DNA from: JBCCJA01 sp039045975
GTDB taxonomy: Bacteria; Planctomycetota; Planctomycetia; Planctomycetales; Planctomycetaceae
Direction: 5' to 3'
Length of the DNA: 64,000 bases
Assembly: GCA_039045975.1 (NCBI GenBank)
Contig: JBCCJA010000015.1
Span: 1-64,000 of the forward strand
Part shown: positions 1 through 9,577 of the stretch, one piece after another
Numbering within the stretch: the stretch's first letter is position 1
How the letters are laid out: the number at the start of each line of letters is the position of its first letter
Notes under the pieces: model-generated
What the model was told of the DNA's origin: nothing
Databases searched by the model: none
The model's input: the letters and a program-made list of their open reading frames with translations, nothing else
Program-made: the position numbers and the translations under genes

Positions 1-142
1 ACGTCGTCGAGCGTGCGATCGGCCAGATGAAACAGTTCCGGAGGGTGGCGACGCGATATGAAAAGAAGCCGGAGAACTATCTTGGCTTCGTCTGGCTCGC
101 GGCCGCCTTCGTGAACTTATGACGGTCGTCCACACTGCCTAG
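1..142 (+). mobile_element. Right end of an IS5-family insertion sequence
   Basis: After the transposase stop at 122 only about 20 bases remain before the host gene resumes. The end reads, inward on the minus strand, CTAGGCAGTGTGGACGACC. CTAG at 139-142 fits the YTAR target used by some IS5 members and may be the duplicated target. The same 11 bases CTAGGCAGTGT recur at 40789-40799. The left end of the element is outside the window. Confidence 0.65.
3..122 (+). CDS. IS5-type transposase, C-terminal fragment (cut by window start)
   Basis: The first 39 codons are open and end in TGA at 120-122. The peptide contains VERAIGQMKQFRR, ATRYEK and a C-terminal FVWLAAAFVNL, which matches the end of DDE transposases of the IS5 superfamily (the E of the DDE triad lies in the VERAIG-type motif). 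The 5' part lies outside the window. The reading frame runs antisense into the following gene, which fits an element inserted into that gene. Confidence 0.8.
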   Translation, partial: VVERAIGQMKQFRRVATRYEKKPENYLGFVWLAAAFVNL

Positions 143-1279
143 ACCCCCGTTGTTGATCTGTCCGTCGCAATCGAAGAGGGCGACCAACTTACGTTCTTCT
201 CCCGAGAGCGGCTCATTCTGTTCTTTGCGTCGATACAGACTGCCGGCAAACTCGTCGACCGTCGGCTCGCGTCGCGAAACGAGAAAAGCATCAATCGCAT
301 CGCCTGCGAGCATGAAATCTTTTGATTTCCGGTATCGTTGAAAAAGCGGCTCATCTTTTACGTCATGGTGCAGTGCCAAAAGCTTGAGAATCGATCCGAC
401 CGAAGATCGCGCCTCCGCAGCCATATCCGTATCCGCTGCGTCGGCAGCGTTTTCCGCGATCGATATGACATCGAGCAGACGCCGCCTCTCGAATACGGCA
501 CCGGCAGAAAATAGCTCACGATTAAGTGTGCTGAAGTCAGGATCATCCGGAACCCATCGATCGATGTCAGAGAAAATTCCGACTGACCGCTGCGTGTCGA
601 TGGCGAAGAGCGTATAAATTAATTGGTGACGGCCTTCTGGTGGTCCGTTATCGATCGCTTCGAGAACGACGTCGAACAAGTCGGAGCGATCCGCGTCATC
701 GATCGATCCGTCTTGTAACGCCAGTCGTAGCCCTCGGCGGACCGCGTTAACTATGGGTCGGGTCTCTTCCACCAACCATTCCGGCAGACGATCTTTGACG
801 GATCCGGCGGCGTGACGGATCGTCGCTTCGATCGCGATCGCCCGGACCTTCGGATCTTCATGATCTAGGTATGGGCCGACGACTACGATCACCGTAACCG
901 GATCGGCCGCAGCGAGGAGTTCGGTCACTTGTTCCAACGGTATGATGTCGCGGCCGTAGTAGGTCTTTCCCGTTGTGGAAGTGAGCAAGCCGGCGTTCTT
1001 CAAAACTTCCGAAACACGAACGACAGCCGTAGGAAGTCGGTGCTTGGTCGAGAGCAGCACGGTCCGCAGCAGCCCCGCGCTGACACCCCAAACGTCTCCA
1101 CGACCGGCAGGGTTAGTCAGATACTGCTCGACGGCGGCACACAACTGGTCCTCGTCCCAGTCTTTCGCGGCCGCAATGGCCGACTCGAACGTGTCGTAAA
1201 TCCCACGGATTCGAGCTGTGTACTCGGGGTTCTTGTACAGATCTTTGAACGTTTTCGGTTGATCGTCTTGTCCGCTCAT
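77..1279 (-). pseudogene. Unknown protein truncated by an IS insertion
   Basis: A 400-codon frame from ATG at 1279. I do not recognise the main body: it is an acidic, helix-rich, probably soluble protein without signal peptide. Near its end it reads FDCDGQINNGG, resembling the start of DUF4375 (a domain with an NGGF-QY signature), and immediately after this, at about 142, the sequence becomes the IS end; the last 20 or so residues are antisense transposase. I infer the original protein continued into a DUF4375-like domain and was cut by the insertion. Codon use is noticeably less GC-rich than in neighbouring housekeeping genes. The original gene may still be partly expressed. Confidence 0.6.
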
Positions 1280-1428
1280 GACTGGCCGTTTGCTGTATCG
1301 GTCTGTTCACCATAAGGGCATCTGGCCCGTTTCTGTCGGGTTCGAGACACGGATGCAAGAAGGCGATTACACAAGCTTGCTGATTGCTCTTCACCCTGAG
1401 CCTGTTGCTGATCTACGTTCGGCTCGTC

Positions 1429-2124
1429 GTGTTTCGTTTGAGTCTTGTCCGCCGGTCTTGGCTGTTGGCACTCATCGGCGTCGTCGCGGCCGGCTGCGCG
1501 GCCGATACGCGGCTCGGGCGGTTGGAGCACCTGTTGCGGGCCGAGGAGGACCGGGTCACCTCGCTCGAGTCGCGGCTCGCGTCGGCCGAGCGGGAGCTGT
1601 CGCTCGCCCGCCGGCAGGCCGACGACCTGCGGGCCGAACTGTCGGGGCAGGGCACGCCGGTGCTCGCCGCGGAACAGGCCGACGCGCTCTACCGGGCCGA
1701 GCGGCTGTCGGTCGTGAAGGTCCTCTCCGGCGGGGTCGACCTCGACGACCTCCCCGGGCACGACGCCGCCGTGCTGCAGTTCGTCCCGGTCGACGCCGAC
1801 GGCGACGCGGTGAAGCTGCCGGGTGACCTCGATGTCGAACTGCTCGACCCGGCCACCGACGGCGAACGCGTCGTCGCCGCCACACGCCTGTCGGCCGCGG
1901 AGGTCCGCGACCGCTGGCAGGCCGGGCCGCTCGCGAGCGGCTTCCACGTCCGCGTCCCGTTCGAGACGCCGCCGACCGGCGACACGCTCGTCGCCCACGC
2001 GACGCTCACGACCGCCGACGGCCGACGGCTCGAAGCGACCGAAATGTTGCGGGTGCGGCCGGCCGGACAGATACCGGACCCCGGCTTCGTGGCGACGCCG
2101 GAGTCGGTACCCGTATTGCGGTGA
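1429..2124 (+). CDS. Putative lipoprotein with N-terminal coiled coil
   Basis: From GTG at 1429 the protein starts MFRLSLVRRSWLLALIGVVAAGC, a charged n-region, hydrophobic stretch and lipobox VAAGC, so lipid modification and envelope location are likely. A TTG at 1384 in the same frame would add 15 residues; I prefer 1429 because it gives a normal signal peptide. Residues about 28-75 (RLEHLLRAEEDR, SLESRLASAERELSLARRQ) form a short coiled coil, followed by a beta-rich domain of about 140 residues. No family recognised. GC3 is very high, typical of the native genes here. Confidence 0.7.
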   Translation: MFRLSLVRRSWLLALIGVVAAGCAADTRLGRLEHLLRAEEDRVTSLESRLASAERELSLARRQADDLRAELSGQGTPVLAAEQADALYRAERLSVVKVLSGGVDLDDLPGHDAAVLQFVPVDADGDAVKLPGDLDVELLDPATDGERVVAATRLSAAEVRDRWQAGPLASGFHVRVPFETPPTGDTLVAHATLTTADGRRLEATEMLRVRPAGQIPDPGFVATPESVPVLR

Positions 2125-2133
2125 CGCGGCCGC

Positions 2134-5103
2134 TCAGTCGATGACGACTTCGACGTCGGCGGTCGCTTCTCGCCCCGACTCGTCCGCGACCGTCGCCCGC
2201 AACGTGTAGCGGCCCGCGTCGGCGAATCGGGCCGTCCGAGCGAACGACTCGGTCGGCTCGAACCGCACCCGGCCCGGTCCCGAAACCTTCTCCCAGACGA
2301 CCTCCGCCCCGGAATCGAGCAATCGGAGGTCGCTGATGCGGACCGACAACCTCTTCGACCGCGGCACGTCCCCCGGCCCGACCCACGCGGTCACGGCGTC
2401 GCCGAAGACGCCCTCGCCCTCCCAGTCGTACAACGCGTCCCAGACAGGTCCGGCCAGCTGCGCCGACGCCGCGACCCGTCTGACGGCGGCCGGCCCGAGC
2501 CGGTCTCGGAGCTGCGCGTAGTAGAGGCTCCGCGGGCTGACCGGGACGTTGTGCGATTCCCAAATGCCGAACGGCTCGGTCGCGACCTTGCCCTCGATCT
2601 TCGCGGTCACGCAGCCGACGCTCCAATTCATCGCGCCCTTCGGTGCGTCGCACATCATCACGGTCGAGAAGCAGTTCCAGAGCATCTGCTGCGCCCCGGC
2701 CCAGCCATGGCCGGAGCCGGTCGCGTGCCGGTTCGGGACCTGAATCCGCGGCCCCTTCACGTTGTCGTACAGGAAGCCCATCGCCCAACGGGAGTGCGGG
2801 CCGATGTCCGAACTCGCCATGTCGGCCCGGCAGTCGACGAACGCGTTCGGCCCCGGGACTTTCGAACGCGAGATAAAATCGTGCCGCCCGTTCCGCGTCA
2901 GACAACGCTGAAACAATACGAAGCAGGCGTCGTCTATTAAGAATCCGTACCGGCCCCCGCCGCGGATGACGCCCTTGTAATCGAGCATTGCACAGTCCTC
3001 GACGGTGCCGCGTCGGCAGGCCCGCTCGATGTTCACGCAACTCTTGCCGACGTTCGCGGCCGTCACCTGGCGGATCCAGAAGTCCTCCGTGTGACGCAGC
3101 GAGACCGCCCACCACGGCAGGTCGTCCGACAGCGGATAAGAATATTCGGCTTCGATCCGCAACGCCTCGACGCCGACGTCACAGACGAGTCCGACGTGCT
3201 TATATTTGACGACCTCGCCGCCGCCGAGGCGAGCGTCGATCGGGTTCACGAGCGGGGCGTGTAGCGTCAACACATCGCCGTCGACCGCCGCGACGCGGCG
3301 GGGACTGTTGACCGTCGCATAATATTTCGTGTTCCAGCCGAACTGCCGCATGTCGATCAGGTCGATCCAAGCGTCGTTGTAGCGATTAAAGACTTGAACT
3401 CGATCCCCGGCCCGAAACCGCGACCCGTCACGGACCGTCAGCGTCTTCGATCCGACGGGGACGTAGCGGTCGGTGATCCGCGACTTACCTCCGTCGACCT
3501 CGCGGACCTTGCCGTCGCCCCCGACGGCGATGCAGGGGATCTGATTATCGGAACTGAAGACCAACTTCGTCCCGCCGTCCTGCTGCGAGCCCTCGCCTCG
3601 GAGGACGACGCCCGACTTTTCGATCTTCAGCGTCCCGCCGACGCGGTAGGTGCCCGCTTTCAAAAGCACCGCGCCGCGGAAGCCGTCTTCGCCGACCAGC
3701 CGCCCGCCGACACGGTCGAGGGCCCGTTGGATCGCCCGCCGGTCGTCGCCGCGTCCCGGTTCGAGGGTGACGACCGCCGACACGAACGGGATCGCGACGC
3801 CGCCGCCGCGATAGCCGCAGTGCGAGAAGTCGGGCAGCCGGTTCAATAGTCTGTCGTCACCCTCGTTCGCGTACGGGCCGTACGTCAGCCGGCCGTCTTC
3901 CTCGTAAGCGAGCCGGCTGACGTCCCGTTCGGTCGGGACCGGCACGGCGTCGAGGTCAGCGACCTCGACGTTGTCGAAGACGTAACAAACGCCGAATTCG
4001 TCGCCGCCGGTGCGGAACCCGACGCGACCGAAATTCCGCGTCGAGCCCTTAGTCTTCGACGCCAGCAGCGGCCGGGATTCGACGAATCGGCCGTCTAAAT
4101 AATATCGGACCGCGTTCGGCCCGATCGTCATTCCGCGTCCGTCGGGCCCGTCGCAGGAGAAAGGCCGTTCGTAGTCATTAATATAAATATCGAGGCGGTG
4201 TGACCGACGGTCCGACACGTCGACGCCCCGCCGGCGGCGGTCGGGGTCGGGCGAGAACGTTCCGTCGGCCCGCAACGCGGCCGAGGCGTACTGCCGGCTC
4301 CGCCCGTTAAGCGTCCCCTCGTGTTCCGCCGCGGCGATAAAGACTTCGCCGCCCGCGGGAAGGCCGTCCACATAGGCGAAGTCGAAACTGAACCGCAGAG
4401 CCGATAATTGAAAGCTCTCATTTTCGGTGAAATCGAACGCGTGCCGGACGAAGCCGCCGTCGCCGTCACGGACCCGCAATCCGAGCCCGTCGCCGGCCCG
4501 GTTGTCGGCCCCGCCGACGATCTCGGCGTGCGTCGCGGCGGTCCGTTCCTTTTCGGACGGCTCGGAGTTCATCGGCCACGCAGGGGCGTGGCCGACGTCA
4601 TGCCCGCGGTCGAAATCCTCGCGGAGCAACACACGGACACGGCCGGTCGGATAGTGCGGGGCCGTCGCGGCCGAACCGGCGAGGAGGTCGGGGTCGACTT
4701 CCGGAGCGTCGTCGGTCGCCGCGGGGCCGGCTTCGGTCGGAGGCGTCGCGTCCGACGGCGGCCGCTCGCCGGCCGGGACGCTCGCCGCGACGGCAGGCGA
4801 CGAGGCGTCGGCCCGACGGTCGTAGATCTCGTCGGCCGACCGCACGCTTCTGTCAGGAAAGTCGACGGGCGAAACCTCCGACCCGAACGACGGCCGGGCG
4901 TCCGCACGCGGCGATGGCCCGGAGACGGACTCGACGGTCGAGGCGGCGGGCGGAGACTCGGCAAACGAGCCCACCGCGTCCTCAACGGCCGGTACAGAAG
5001 GGTTGTCCCGTCCGCAGCCGAAACCAAATATCGTGGTCACGAGCACCACAGCGACGAAACCGTCGCGGCCCGACGCGGCCGTGTTGATGAATGAAGCGAG
5101 CAT
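2134..5103 (-). CDS. Large secreted beta-helix (pectate-lyase-like) lipoprotein
   Basis: A 989-residue protein. The N-terminus has a hydrophobic segment (residues about 15-29) ending at Cys30 in FGFGC, so export and probably lipid anchoring. Residues about 40-145 are a Pro/Ala/Asp-rich linker. Residues about 150-380 look like a lectin-like sandwich. Residues about 440-780 carry the pectate_lyase_3 style start (DDRRAIQRALDRVGGR, VLLKAGTYRV, VLRGEGSQ) and a right-handed beta-helix. The last 80 residues (WEKVSGPGRVRF, AGRYTLRATVADESG) are PKD-like. Catalytic residues cannot be assigned. A role in binding or cleaving acidic polysaccharide is inferred from the fold and fits the sulfatases in this window. 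Confidence 0.75.
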   Translation of the reverse strand: MLASFINTAASGRDGFVAVVLVTTIFGFGCGRDNPSVPAVEDAVGSFAESPPAASTVESVSGPSPRADARPSFGSEVSPVDFPDRSVRSADEIYDRRADASSPAVAASVPAGERPPSDATPPTEAGPAATDDAPEVDPDLLAGSAATAPHYPTGRVRVLLREDFDRGHDVGHAPAWPMNSEPSEKERTAATHAEIVGGADNRAGDGLGLRVRDGDGGFVRHAFDFTENESFQLSALRFSFDFAYVDGLPAGGEVFIAAAEHEGTLNGRSRQYASAALRADGTFSPDPDRRRRGVDVSDRRSHRLDIYINDYERPFSCDGPDGRGMTIGPNAVRYYLDGRFVESRPLLASKTKGSTRNFGRVGFRTGGDEFGVCYVFDNVEVADLDAVPVPTERDVSRLAYEEDGRLTYGPYANEGDDRLLNRLPDFSHCGYRGGGVAIPFVSAVVTLEPGRGDDRRAIQRALDRVGGRLVGEDGFRGAVLLKAGTYRVGGTLKIEKSGVVLRGEGSQQDGGTKLVFSSDNQIPCIAVGGDGKVREVDGGKSRITDRYVPVGSKTLTVRDGSRFRAGDRVQVFNRYNDAWIDLIDMRQFGWNTKYYATVNSPRRVAAVDGDVLTLHAPLVNPIDARLGGGEVVKYKHVGLVCDVGVEALRIEAEYSYPLSDDLPWWAVSLRHTEDFWIRQVTAANVGKSCVNIERACRRGTVEDCAMLDYKGVIRGGGRYGFLIDDACFVLFQRCLTRNGRHDFISRSKVPGPNAFVDCRADMASSDIGPHSRWAMGFLYDNVKGPRIQVPNRHATGSGHGWAGAQQMLWNCFSTVMMCDAPKGAMNWSVGCVTAKIEGKVATEPFGIWESHNVPVSPRSLYYAQLRDRLGPAAVRRVAASAQLAGPVWDALYDWEGEGVFGDAVTAWVGPGDVPRSKRLSVRISDLRLLDSGAEVVWEKVSGPGRVRFEPTESFARTARFADAGRYTLRATVADESGREATADVEVVID

Positions 5104-5182
5104 CGGGGCAACCTATCAACGGCCCGCAGACGTCGCGAACGGCGGAAGATCCGACGTGCCCTGACGCAGGCGTCAATCACGC

Positions 5183-5287
5183 GACAGCACTTCGTGCCGG
5201 CTCGTGGCCGCGGATGAGGCCGCGAACCTTGCAAATCGCAGGTCCACGAGCCGGCAACCGTGCTACGAGTCGGGGAGAAATGCCGTA
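5183..5287 (+). repeat. 105-bp dispersed repeat, copy 1 (MITE/REP-like)
   Basis: This segment is about 90 percent identical, in inverted orientation, to 41037-41141, and both copies are exactly 105 bp. The ends are near-perfect inverted repeats (ACAGCACTTC at the left; the right end complementary with a few changes), and internally GGCTCGTGG (5199-5207) pairs with CCACGAGCC (5244-5252). It lies in the divergent promoter region between the pectate-lyase-like gene and the HEAT-repeat gene. No coding capacity is visible. Confidence 0.8.
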
Positions 5288-5363
5288 TGCTCGATCAAGC
5301 GACCGACGCCCGGGGCTTAAGATCCGGTGCCTACACGGGCCGACCGCGAACGGAATCGACGCG

Positions 5364-7661
5364 ATGAGACCGAATCGCCACCGAGTGACGCGGGCGGGCG
5401 TCTTCCTCGGGCTGCTGGGGGCGGCGATCGTCCCTTCGCCCGGCCTCGCGGCCGACGGAGATCCGCGGGCGGCGTTGGCCGTCCGGATCGCCGACCTGTC
5501 CGACGAGGCGTCACGCCTGGCGGCGATCGAGGCGGCACGCTACGCCGTCACCGCGATCCGCGAGGAACCGACGACGGACGAGAAACTGGCCCTCCTCGGG
5601 AGCCGGCTCGAACGGACCCAGGAGTACATCGCCGATGCGGGCGAGGCGGTCCGCAAGGCCCGCTCGAATTTGTCTTACGACCTGTTGGCGGCACTCGGGC
5701 GGGACCTCGGCGTGCCGTGGTCGGAGTGGACGAGTTACAGCACCCGGGCCGCGATCGAGCGGGCCCTGCGGCTCGTCGCGGCCCGGCTGCCGGCCGACGC
5801 GCTCCGGCTCGCGTTCGAACCGGGCGACCCGCGGGCCCACCTCGCCGTGGAGGTCTTCGGGGAGAAAACGACTTATTTACTCGGCGAGGCGGTGCCGCTC
5901 ACGTTCCGAGTCACGAACATCGGAGCCCCATATTTAGAGCCGGCCGACGCAAAGTGGTTACGGCGATCGCCGTACGCGAAGAAGCGGCCCGGCACCCCGG
6001 CATTCAATTCGGGCGGCGATTACCGCTGCACCCGGCCGTATCGGTTTAAAGTGCTAGCGATCGACGCCGCGGGCGTGCCGGCGCGGGACCCGGGCCCACT
6101 CGACGGCGCCTGCGGCGGATTCGTCGGGCCCAGGCGCCTCGACCCGGGGGAGCATTACGACCTCGAATTGGAGCTGACCGACTTTTGCGAGATCGAGCGG
6201 CCCGGCACCTACCGCGTCCGCGTCTATCACGACCTCGGCTGGGAGGGGGACGACCCGTGGTCGGTTTTCTCGACCGAGAACCGTCCGCCGCTGACGCCAC
6301 ATCTCGCCCCGATCGTCGAGACCGAGCTGACGTTCGTCACACCCGGCGAAGAAGAAATCGACCGCTATCTCACAAGCCTTCTGGGCGAATCGGTCTCCCG
6401 CGAAGCGTCGTGGCGGAAGACGTCGCCGAAGCGGCGGGCGATCGAGCCGGTCCGGCACCCGATGTATCTGCCGCGGCTGGTGGAACTGGCCGCGCAGGGC
6501 CGGTGGGAGGCGGCCGCGGCGATCGGACAGATCCGGGGCCTCGCGGCGATCGAGGCGTTACTGGAACTGGACAGCGGCGACGGCGACGTCACGCGTGAGG
6601 CGACGTCACAGCTGCGGAAAAGGCTCGCGGTGCCGGAATACCGACGGACCGCCGCATCGCGGCGAGATGCTTCCGCGTTCTCGGCACGCGACGACCTCCG
6701 CGACGCGGCGAACGCCCGCTTCTGGCGGGCCCTGAACGACGACGACCGCGACCACGTCATCGACGCCGCCCGCCTCTTCGCCGTCACGGGCCGGGCCCGC
6801 GATATGGAGAAATTCACGGGCGAGTTCAGCCGGATGGTGCGGATCCATCGCTTCAAACGCGAAGAAACCGCACGCTTTCCGCGGCCCTCACAGGTCGGCG
6901 TCTCCATGCTCGACGCCGGACTCGCGTTGATCACGCGGGGGGCCGAGATCCGCGACGACGGCTACCCGCGTAGCGAAAACACGCCCGCCCCGGAACTGCT
7001 GAGGATCGCACAGGCTTCGCGGGACGAAACTTTCCGGCCCTCCGGCTGGGTCGGCGACGCGGAGTTCCTCTGTACGCACCCGTTCCCGTTCGTGCGTTCG
7101 AAGGGGATCGAACTCGCCGCCGGCCCGCTCGCGGGACTCCCGGACGCGAACGCGAACCGCTTCGTCGGACTGTTCGTCGACGCCCTCGGCGCGACCGACC
7201 TGCCGACCCGCGTCGCGGCGGCCGACGCCCTCGGGGAAATGGGCCGCCACGAAGCCATCGAGCCGTTGCTCGCGACGCTCCGCCGGCCGGGAGACGAGTG
7301 GCTGCTGCGGGCCGCGTACGACGCGGCCGCCGAATGCGGGGCAACCCTCGACCGTCTCACCGAAGCCTGCGTCGAAGCGTTGCCGACGCCCGGACTGGAA
7401 AACGAGTTTTTCAGTCACGTCGTCGAGGCCGTCTCTCGGGACGCGGGCGGCTACAGCTCCCGGCCTTTCGAACGCGACACGGCCGTCACACTGCGACGTC
7501 ACTGGCGGACGATCCTCGCCGATCGGGGCGTGCGTGAACGCCTCGCGCGGGGCGAAACGCTCACGCCCGGAGTCCCGCCCGTGACCGCTGAGGCGTTTCC
7601 GGAGGGCTACCACTTCCGTTTCGACGGGCGCGAGTGGCCGCCATGGCAAGATCTCGACTGA
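5364..7661 (+). CDS. Secreted HEAT-repeat protein with Ig-like domain
   Basis: The ATG at 5364 gives a clean signal peptide (MRPNRHRVTRAGVFLGLLGAAIV, cleavage near GLAADG); the frame is open further upstream but that part overlaps the 105-bp repeat. The mature protein of about 735 residues has an N-terminal helical part, a beta domain at about residues 180-330 (LGEAVPLTFRVTNIG, GTYRVRVYHDLGW) like those that bind or present substrates in planctomycete secreted proteins, and HEAT-type repeats around 370-440 and 590-690 (TRVAAADALGEMGRHEAIEPLLATL). No catalytic motif seen. Probably a periplasmic scaffold; function unknown. Confidence 0.7.
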   Translation: MRPNRHRVTRAGVFLGLLGAAIVPSPGLAADGDPRAALAVRIADLSDEASRLAAIEAARYAVTAIREEPTTDEKLALLGSRLERTQEYIADAGEAVRKARSNLSYDLLAALGRDLGVPWSEWTSYSTRAAIERALRLVAARLPADALRLAFEPGDPRAHLAVEVFGEKTTYLLGEAVPLTFRVTNIGAPYLEPADAKWLRRSPYAKKRPGTPAFNSGGDYRCTRPYRFKVLAIDAAGVPARDPGPLDGACGGFVGPRRLDPGEHYDLELELTDFCEIERPGTYRVRVYHDLGWEGDDPWSVFSTENRPPLTPHLAPIVETELTFVTPGEEEIDRYLTSLLGESVSREASWRKTSPKRRAIEPVRHPMYLPRLVELAAQGRWEAAAAIGQIRGLAAIEALLELDSGDGDVTREATSQLRKRLAVPEYRRTAASRRDASAFSARDDLRDAANARFWRALNDDDRDHVIDAARLFAVTGRARDMEKFTGEFSRMVRIHRFKREETARFPRPSQVGVSMLDAGLALITRGAEIRDDGYPRSENTPAPELLRIAQASRDETFRPSGWVGDAEFLCTHPFPFVRSKGIELAAGPLAGLPDANANRFVGLFVDALGATDLPTRVAAADALGEMGRHEAIEPLLATLRRPGDEWLLRAAYDAAAECGATLDRLTEACVEALPTPGLENEFFSHVVEAVSRDAGGYSSRPFERDTAVTLRRHWRTILADRGVRERLARGETLTPGVPPVTAEAFPEGYHFRFDGREWPPWQDLD

Positions 7662-7771
7662 ACGTCGCGCGAACCGCCCTCGCCCCGACCCGCTCGGTCC
7701 CGATAGTCTGCCCGTCGGCAAGACGTCCGATCTCCCACGCCGCGACCCGGTAATTCCGCCGGAACCGACCG

Positions 7772-8779
7772 ATGAACGAGCCCGACCCCGACGCCACCGA
7801 GCGCACCGACCCGCCGCGGCCCGCGCTCAGCCTGAAACGCCCGGACGACCCCGACGCGACCGTTTCGTCGTTGACCGAAGCGATCGTCGCTTCGTACCGC
7901 GACCTCGAGCTGATCCACCACCTCGCCCACTGCCCGCTGCCGTCGAACGACGCCGTCGTCGGCATCGTGCTCGACGTCACCGAGCTGCTCTTCCCCGGCT
8001 ACCGCGGGCGGCAGGACCTGAACTGGGACAACATCGACTACTTCGTCGGCTCGGTCATCGACTCGCTCCGCGGGCGGATGACGGAGCAGTTCTCGCGGGC
8101 GTTCCGGCACGACGCGCTGCGACGGGCCGGCCGCGACTGCGAACAGGAGCCGCCCGAGGCCTGCCCCGACCTCTGCCGACGGAAGGGGGCCGAGACCGGC
8201 GACCGGCTGCTCGCGGCCCTGCCGGCGCTCCGCGAGCTGCTCGTCGACGACGTGCGGGCCGCCTACGAGGGCGACCCGGCCGCCGCCGGCTACGACGAGA
8301 TCGTCTTCTGCTACCCCGGCTTCGCGGCGATCACGCTGCACCGCATTGCGCACGCGCTCGTCGGCCTCGGCGTGCCGGTCGTGCCGCGGATGATCGCCGA
8401 GTTCGCCCACGCCCGCACCGGCATCGACATCCACCCGGGCGCGACGATCGGCCGCAGCTTCTTCATCGACCACGGCACCGGCGTCGTCATCGGCGAGACC
8501 TGCGACATCGCCGAGAGGGTGAAGATCTATCAGGGCGTCACGCTGGGGGCGAAGTCGTTCGCCGTCGGCCCCGACGGCGACCTCGTCCGCGGCCAGAAGC
8601 GACACCCGACCGTCGAGGCCGACGTCGTGATCTACTCCAACGCGACCGTGCTCGGCGGCGAAACGACGATCGGCCGCGGCTCCGTCGTCGGCGCCGGCGT
8701 GACCCTCACCAAAAGCTGCGGCCCGAACACGATCGTGACCGTCGAGAAGGCCCAGTTGCGGTTCCGGGAAGCGGTTTAG
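7772..8779 (+). CDS. Serine O-acetyltransferase (CysE/EpsC type)
   Basis: Transfers acetyl from acetyl-CoA to L-serine, the first step of cysteine synthesis, in the cytoplasm. The 335-residue protein has the helical N-terminal region of this family followed by a left-handed beta-helix (residues about 210-310) with GIDIHPGATIG, FFIDHGTGVVIGE, VKIYQGVTLGA and NATVLGGETTIGRGSVVGAG; the His in IDHGTG and the Asp/His of DIHPGA are the usual catalytic residues. It is longer at the N-terminus than E. coli CysE (273 aa), like the plant and EpsC-like branch. The stop overlaps by 4 bp the stop of the convergent next gene. Confidence 0.88.
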   Translation: MNEPDPDATERTDPPRPALSLKRPDDPDATVSSLTEAIVASYRDLELIHHLAHCPLPSNDAVVGIVLDVTELLFPGYRGRQDLNWDNIDYFVGSVIDSLRGRMTEQFSRAFRHDALRRAGRDCEQEPPEACPDLCRRKGAETGDRLLAALPALRELLVDDVRAAYEGDPAAAGYDEIVFCYPGFAAITLHRIAHALVGLGVPVVPRMIAEFAHARTGIDIHPGATIGRSFFIDHGTGVVIGETCDIAERVKIYQGVTLGAKSFAVGPDGDLVRGQKRHPTVEADVVIYSNATVLGGETTIGRGSVVGAGVTLTKSCGPNTIVTVEKAQLRFREAV

Positions 8780-9408
8780 TCTTCCGAACTTGGACCGTTT
8801 CTTGCGGCCTCGGCGAGCGTCCGGGCCGACTCTTCGATATCGATCACAACGCGGACAAACTCCACCGCGGCCATGTACGCGAGGTACGTAATCCCGATCG
8901 CGATGAGAGAGGGGACGTAGAAAAACAAAAACGAAAACATCGAAGGGTTAGTTCCGCTTAGAAAGAACCAAAAGGCGAACATCACACTGACGGCGATGAC
9001 CGCGAACACCGCCGTAGCCCGCACGCCGGTAGTGAGGAACGCGAGATACCAAGTCAGGTGGGGGTATCGACCCCGCTCGTCCGAAGGCGAAGCGGGGTCG
9101 CGACGACGCCCCGCACGGGCTCCGTTCGACGAAACCCGAACGCGACTCACAACCGGTTCATCGTCGAGCGGGATACCGAGCGGCGACGTCCCGCTCTGGT
9201 CCGAGCCGGCCGCATCCCAACCCGCGATCCACTCTTCTCCGTCGACGCTCTGAATTTCGCTGTCTGTGCGAGCCGCGACCGCGTCCGGCGTGTGCTCCGC
9301 CACGAACCGCTCCCCGCAACCTTCGCTGGTACAGCGGACTCGCCGACCCTCGACGGCGTCCGGCGCTTCCGTCAAACGGCCACACGCCGGACAGATCACC
9401 CGAATCAT
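8776..9408 (-). CDS. Zinc-ribbon membrane protein, unknown function
   Basis: The ATG at 9408 gives MIRVICPACGRLTEAPDAVEG, a typical start for planctomycete zinc-ribbon proteins; a start 19 codons earlier is possible but adds nothing recognisable. CPAC and CTSEGC form the four-Cys ribbon within the first 30 residues. Residues about 130-155 and 165-190 are two membrane helices. The middle is a polar linker. Similar ribbon-plus-membrane proteins are common in planctomycetes but uncharacterised. GC content is lower than that of its neighbours. Confidence 0.65.
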   Translation of the reverse strand: MIRVICPACGRLTEAPDAVEGRRVRCTSEGCGERFVAEHTPDAVAARTDSEIQSVDGEEWIAGWDAAGSDQSGTSPLGIPLDDEPVVSRVRVSSNGARAGRRRDPASPSDERGRYPHLTWYLAFLTTGVRATAVFAVIAVSVMFAFWFFLSGTNPSMFSFLFFYVPSLIAIGITYLAYMAAVEFVRVVIDIEESARTLAEAARNGPSSED

Positions 9409-9577
9409 TACGGCAACTCGTTCGCCAAAACGTGGACAACACAGCTGTCTGCCACTGACCTTCAACTCCTAGCTTTCAAGAGCGTAACGGTCATTCCGCT
9501 CGACCGGTCGCAAATTTCGCGACACATGACACCGGCGAACGGTTAAACCATTAGAAGACCGAATCGAGGTGCCTGTC

